Shown here in pieces: positions 61,448 to 64,000 of a DNA stretch of 64,000 bases. The DNA is taken from the NCBI RefSeq assembly GCF_002838835.1, contig NZ_NHPP01000006.1, positions 124,001 through 188,000 of the forward strand. Direction: 5' to 3'. The translations under genes and the position numbers were made by a program. Below the pieces are notes generated by a model. The model was not told the origin of the DNA. It did not search any database and worked only from the letters and a program-made list of their open reading frames with translations. Every line of letters starts with the position of its first letter. Position 1 is the first letter of the stretch. This DNA comes from Siphonobacter sp. SORGH_AS_0500. GTDB lineage: Bacteria > Bacteroidota > Bacteroidia > Cytophagales > Spirosomataceae.

Positions 61448-64000
61448 TTAGCGGACGATAATCACCCGGCCCGACGTCTTCGTATGAGGATCGAGGAAGG
61501 GGTAACTCTGCCCTTGTTCCTGAATCTTTAATTTATAAATGTACGTCCCAATCGGTAGACGACTGCCCCGCTGGTCGGTGCCATCCCAGTAATAATCGTT
61601 TTGTCCGATCTGAAGCTTCTGATTTTCATTGGAAATGATCCGTAGCAATTGTCCCTGAAGGTTATAAATCTCAATGGCCATCGCATCGGGAACGCTTGTT
61701 CCGGTCAGGTTTAGACTGAAGCGGGTGTAATACGTCAGCGGATTCGGACTTACCACCAATTGCTGAATTCCCGTTTCGTTTTTAACGACAAACGTGATGT
61801 TATACGGGGTTGAACCGGCTAGGTTACCCGTTGCATCCGAACCATTCACCTGGAAATAATACGTGCCTTCGGGTAAATTCTTAGGCTGATAGGTAGCCCG
61901 GAAATCATTTTCGGATACCATTTGCCAGCTAACGTTGGGATTTTGAAACGAAATCCGTTGCAGGGCAGTGGTGTCAGGGAAGCGACGTTGCAGATACATG
62001 TCAATGCCTGAAGTATCCTTTCTGAGGACGTATTTATTTTCGTCTTTTAACCGAATAGCAATGGTTGGATTTGCCGAAACGAAAGACCCATTCGGAATGG
62101 TTTTTCCATCAAAGGTAACTTCTAGAATCGGAGCCGAGCGGTCGGGCTGGACGTGGGCGATCAGGGTAATCAGGTTATTCGTATAGCTTACTTCCGGTAA
62201 AACTTGTGGGTTCACGGTTACGGCAATGCGGTTTTCTCCAGTGGCCAGATTAGCATAGGCAATGCTAAGCGGAATAGTCTTGGCCGAATTGACTTTGTAC
62301 TGTCTGGTCTGGTTCAGGCCGGAAGTGGCATTCGTAACTACTTCTGTGACTGTCAGCGAATCAGCAAATAGCTGCGTACTGGCCAGGTCAAAGCTCAGGT
62401 TTTGCGTGTAGGGGGCTCCTTCCGTAAGGTAAGTTGTTGTATTGGGTAAATACGCCGACTGCCCCTTCAAGTGGAGGGCTCCTTCGGGTACTTCCTGATA
62501 CGATACTAACCACCGATTGAGCTGCGGAGCCGTTGGGCCGCTGATCTTTTCACGCAGTCGCAGGTAAGGATATTTTTTAGCATCAACACCATTTTTAATA
62601 TCGGTCAGACTAGAAGTCAGGTTGGCGTAAAGCAGCGTTTCATTTCCCTGGTTATCCACGCCATACACATCTAATGATGATTTCTGCTGAGCATTCCGGG
62701 TTACCTGCTGACGAATAGCACCCCATTGATTTGCCGGGCCAATGAGTGCCGAACTCAGCGTTGCCGCCGTTGCCGTTCCGGTGAAACTCCAGCGGTTATT
62801 CTGAAGCACGGCGAAATCCGTAAGTACGTTATCAAACTGGGTTGCATTACTCTGAGCCCAGCCGCCCGTACTGCCTTTAATGTAAGTAAACGAAGCGGTA
62901 GACCATTGATTATTATTGCTCAAAGCCTGATCGGCACTCCGAACCCGCCAGAAATAAACTGTGCTGTCGGTAGCTAATAAAGACACCTTCCAGCCTTCGG
63001 TATTACTAATGGGTAAAGTCGTCGTTTTCTTGAACGAGCTGGTAAATGCTGCGGAAGTGTCCAGTTCGAATATAATCTGAGGCGTACCGCTGATAGTAGC
63101 GACTGGCGTGTATTCGGCTACGAGTCGAGCGGTAGGCGTGTTATTTTCCTGAGTACCTATAATGGCAAAGTCATGAGGTAACAAAGGCCGGGCTAGTGAG
63201 CCGGGAAGGACTACATTCAGACTGGCTTTGTTGTTCTGTTTTGAAATTTCGTCGAGTTGATTGTTCGCGTCAATAACTACATCGAAACGGGTGTTCCCAC
63301 CCGCATGGGCCTGGTTATTAACCGTAAAATAAACCGTATCCTGATAGGCAATAGGGGCGTATTGCTTTGTCCCCAGATCAATTTCACGACCGTTGGAAAG
63401 TGTTCTTTTCAGGCTTACCGAAAAAGGTTTCTTTACATTTTTACCCAGATTGCTAATGACAATACCTACCCGGAAAGAGTCGGCTGGGGTGGTTAGTGCT
63501 TTCTTGTCCAGGCCCTGAACAAAAAGCGTTTGGGACTTGATGGCATAATCCAGCTTGGAAGCCGGATACAAAACGATAGCTGGGTCTCCCTGAAGGGTAA
63601 ATTGTTCGGCGTGAGCAATGTGGTAAAAATCGCTATTGTTTGCCAGAAAGCGTTTCACGGCCTGTTGCTGAATGTAGCCGAAAGGTTTGGCAAACGTGGT
63701 GCTGTCTGAGAACAAACCATTGTAAATCTGGTCCGCATATTCTTTCAGAACAAAAGGATAACCAATGTCAGTTAACGCTAAAAATAGAATCGCTCCTTTA
63801 TTAGGGGTGTTTACCCAGTCTGTCCCAAAGGTTTTAGAATTCTGGAAGTAAAAGTTACCAGAGGCACAACCATTCATAAAGATGAGCGGATATTTCCCGT
63901 TGTTACGATACCCTAACTGCTCATTTGAGGCCATGCCAATCTCAATGTCCGAAACCGTAGGGCTGGAATGTCCGAAGAAAGTAATCATCGATAAACCACT
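61448..64000 (-). CDS. C25-family (PorU/gingipain-like) secretion-associated peptidase, 5' end outside the window
   Basis: The open frame runs past the right edge (last visible codons read SGLS before MITFFG), so the N-terminus is missing; at least 850 residues are present. A C25 peptidase part shows the catalytic His in TFFGHSS and Cys in FMNGCASGNF. Beta-rich Ig-like domains follow (for example VGIVISNLGKNVKKPFSVSL), and a C-terminal FlgD-like/T9SS type A module (LVVSPNPLTYYTRFSLNLTG, LPIGTYIYKLKI). It resembles the proteins annotated as putative type IX secretion sortase PorU2. A role in processing or anchoring T9SS cargo, such as the gene at 148, is inference. Confidence 0.88.
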   Translation of the reverse strand, partial: SGLSMITFFGHSSPTVSDIEIGMASNEQLGYRNNGKYPLIFMNGCASGNFYFQNSKTFGTDWVNTPNKGAILFLALTDIGYPFVLKEYADQIYNGLFSDSTTFAKPFGYIQQQAVKRFLANNSDFYHIAHAEQFTLQGDPAIVLYPASKLDYAIKSQTLFVQGLDKKALTTPADSFRVGIVISNLGKNVKKPFSVSLKRTLSNGREIDLGTKQYAPIAYQDTVYFTVNNQAHAGGNTRFDVVIDANNQLDEISKQNNKASLNVVLPGSLARPLLPHDFAIIGTQENNTPTARLVAEYTPVATISGTPQIIFELDTSAAFTSSFKKTTTLPISNTEGWKVSLLATDSTVYFWRVRSADQALSNNNQWSTASFTYIKGSTGGWAQSNATQFDNVLTDFAVLQNNRWSFTGTATAATLSSALIGPANQWGAIRQQVTRNAQQKSSLDVYGVDNQGNETLLYANLTSSLTDIKNGVDAKKYPYLRLREKISGPTAPQLNRWLVSYQEVPEGALHLKGQSAYLPNTTTYLTEGAPYTQNLSFDLASTQLFADSLTVTEVVTNATSGLNQTRQYKVNSAKTIPLSIAYANLATGENRIAVTVNPQVLPEVSYTNNLITLIAHVQPDRSAPILEVTFDGKTIPNGSFVSANPTIAIRLKDENKYVLRKDTSGIDMYLQRRFPDTTALQRISFQNPNVSWQMVSENDFRATYQPKNLPEGTYYFQVNGSDATGNLAGSTPYNITFVVKNETGIQQLVVSPNPLTYYTRFSLNLTGTSVPDAMAIEIYNLQGQLLRIISNENQKLQIGQNDYYWDGTDQRGSRLPIGTYIYKLKIQEQGQSYPFLDPHTKTSGRVIIVR

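Overview
The window comes from a member of the Bacteroidota, most likely order Cytophagales. The evidence is C-terminal type IX secretion sorting domains and a PorU-type C25 peptidase, sigma-ABfr-type -7 boxes of the form TAnnTTTG ahead of many genes, DUF1573, DUF983 and DUF2911 proteins, an ECF sigma/anti-sigma pair and the N-terminally processed PurF. I cannot name the genus. There are no rRNA or tRNA genes, phage genes, transposases or CRISPR arrays.

Layout. 0.1-5.5 kb: a secreted T9SS cargo, a histidine kinase/OmpR regulator pair and a sodium/solute symporter. 5.7-10.2 kb: a co-oriented sulfur island (ArsR regulator, TauE/SafE exporter, two thioredoxins, a metallo-beta-lactamase/double-rhodanese protein and two YeeE/YedE half transporters) that fits persulfide/thiosulfate handling. 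10.3-24.5 kb: DUF983, a BaiN-type flavoprotein, murE standing alone, ApbE-type FMN transferase, a SUMF1-like protein, a Tat-exported Gfo/Idh/MocA oxidoreductase, a GT-C-like membrane protein, a fused 2-oxoacid dehydrogenase E1, DUF1573 and the ECF sigma/anti-sigma pair. 24.6-37.6 kb: a cupin, dnaG and a complex I locus (nuoIJK, then nuoLMN) interrupted by two opposite-strand genes; NuoI carries a very long repetitive tail. 37.9-50.8 kb: purF, a carboxypeptidase-regulatory-like protein, an Mla-type lipid transport operon, Nudix, cyclophilin, adenine deaminase, cmk and a zinc carboxypeptidase. 51-64 kb: a FAD oxidoreductase, a 1078-residue propeller plus outer-membrane-barrel protein, a CPA1 antiporter, an endonuclease/exonuclease/phosphatase protein, glnS, a tandem universal stress protein and the 3' part of a C25/PorU-like gene running off the right edge.

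Two patterns cut across the annotation. First, eight genes between 26.5 and 50.8 kb (dnaG, nuoJ, nuoL, nuoM, nuoN, purF, Nudix, M14 carboxypeptidase) and perhaps a ninth each need exactly one added base to restore a full-length protein. Several are normally essential or act in one complex, so residual single-base deletions in the assembly explain this better than pseudogenes. Second, the spacers are crowded with short repeat families: GAGTTTT/CAGTTTT heptamer arrays, GTTTGA words, a perfect 33-bp inverted repeat, hairpin doublets with compensatory base changes, and GTAGAGACGCGA palindromes, one of which serves as a terminator.

The best candidates for something undescribed are the eleven-repeat FKPxFKK tail on NuoI, a structured leader with two mutually exclusive hairpins just upstream of nuoI, a terminator-bounded structured RNA between DUF1573 and the sigma factor, and the covarying hairpin modules embedded in simple repeats.
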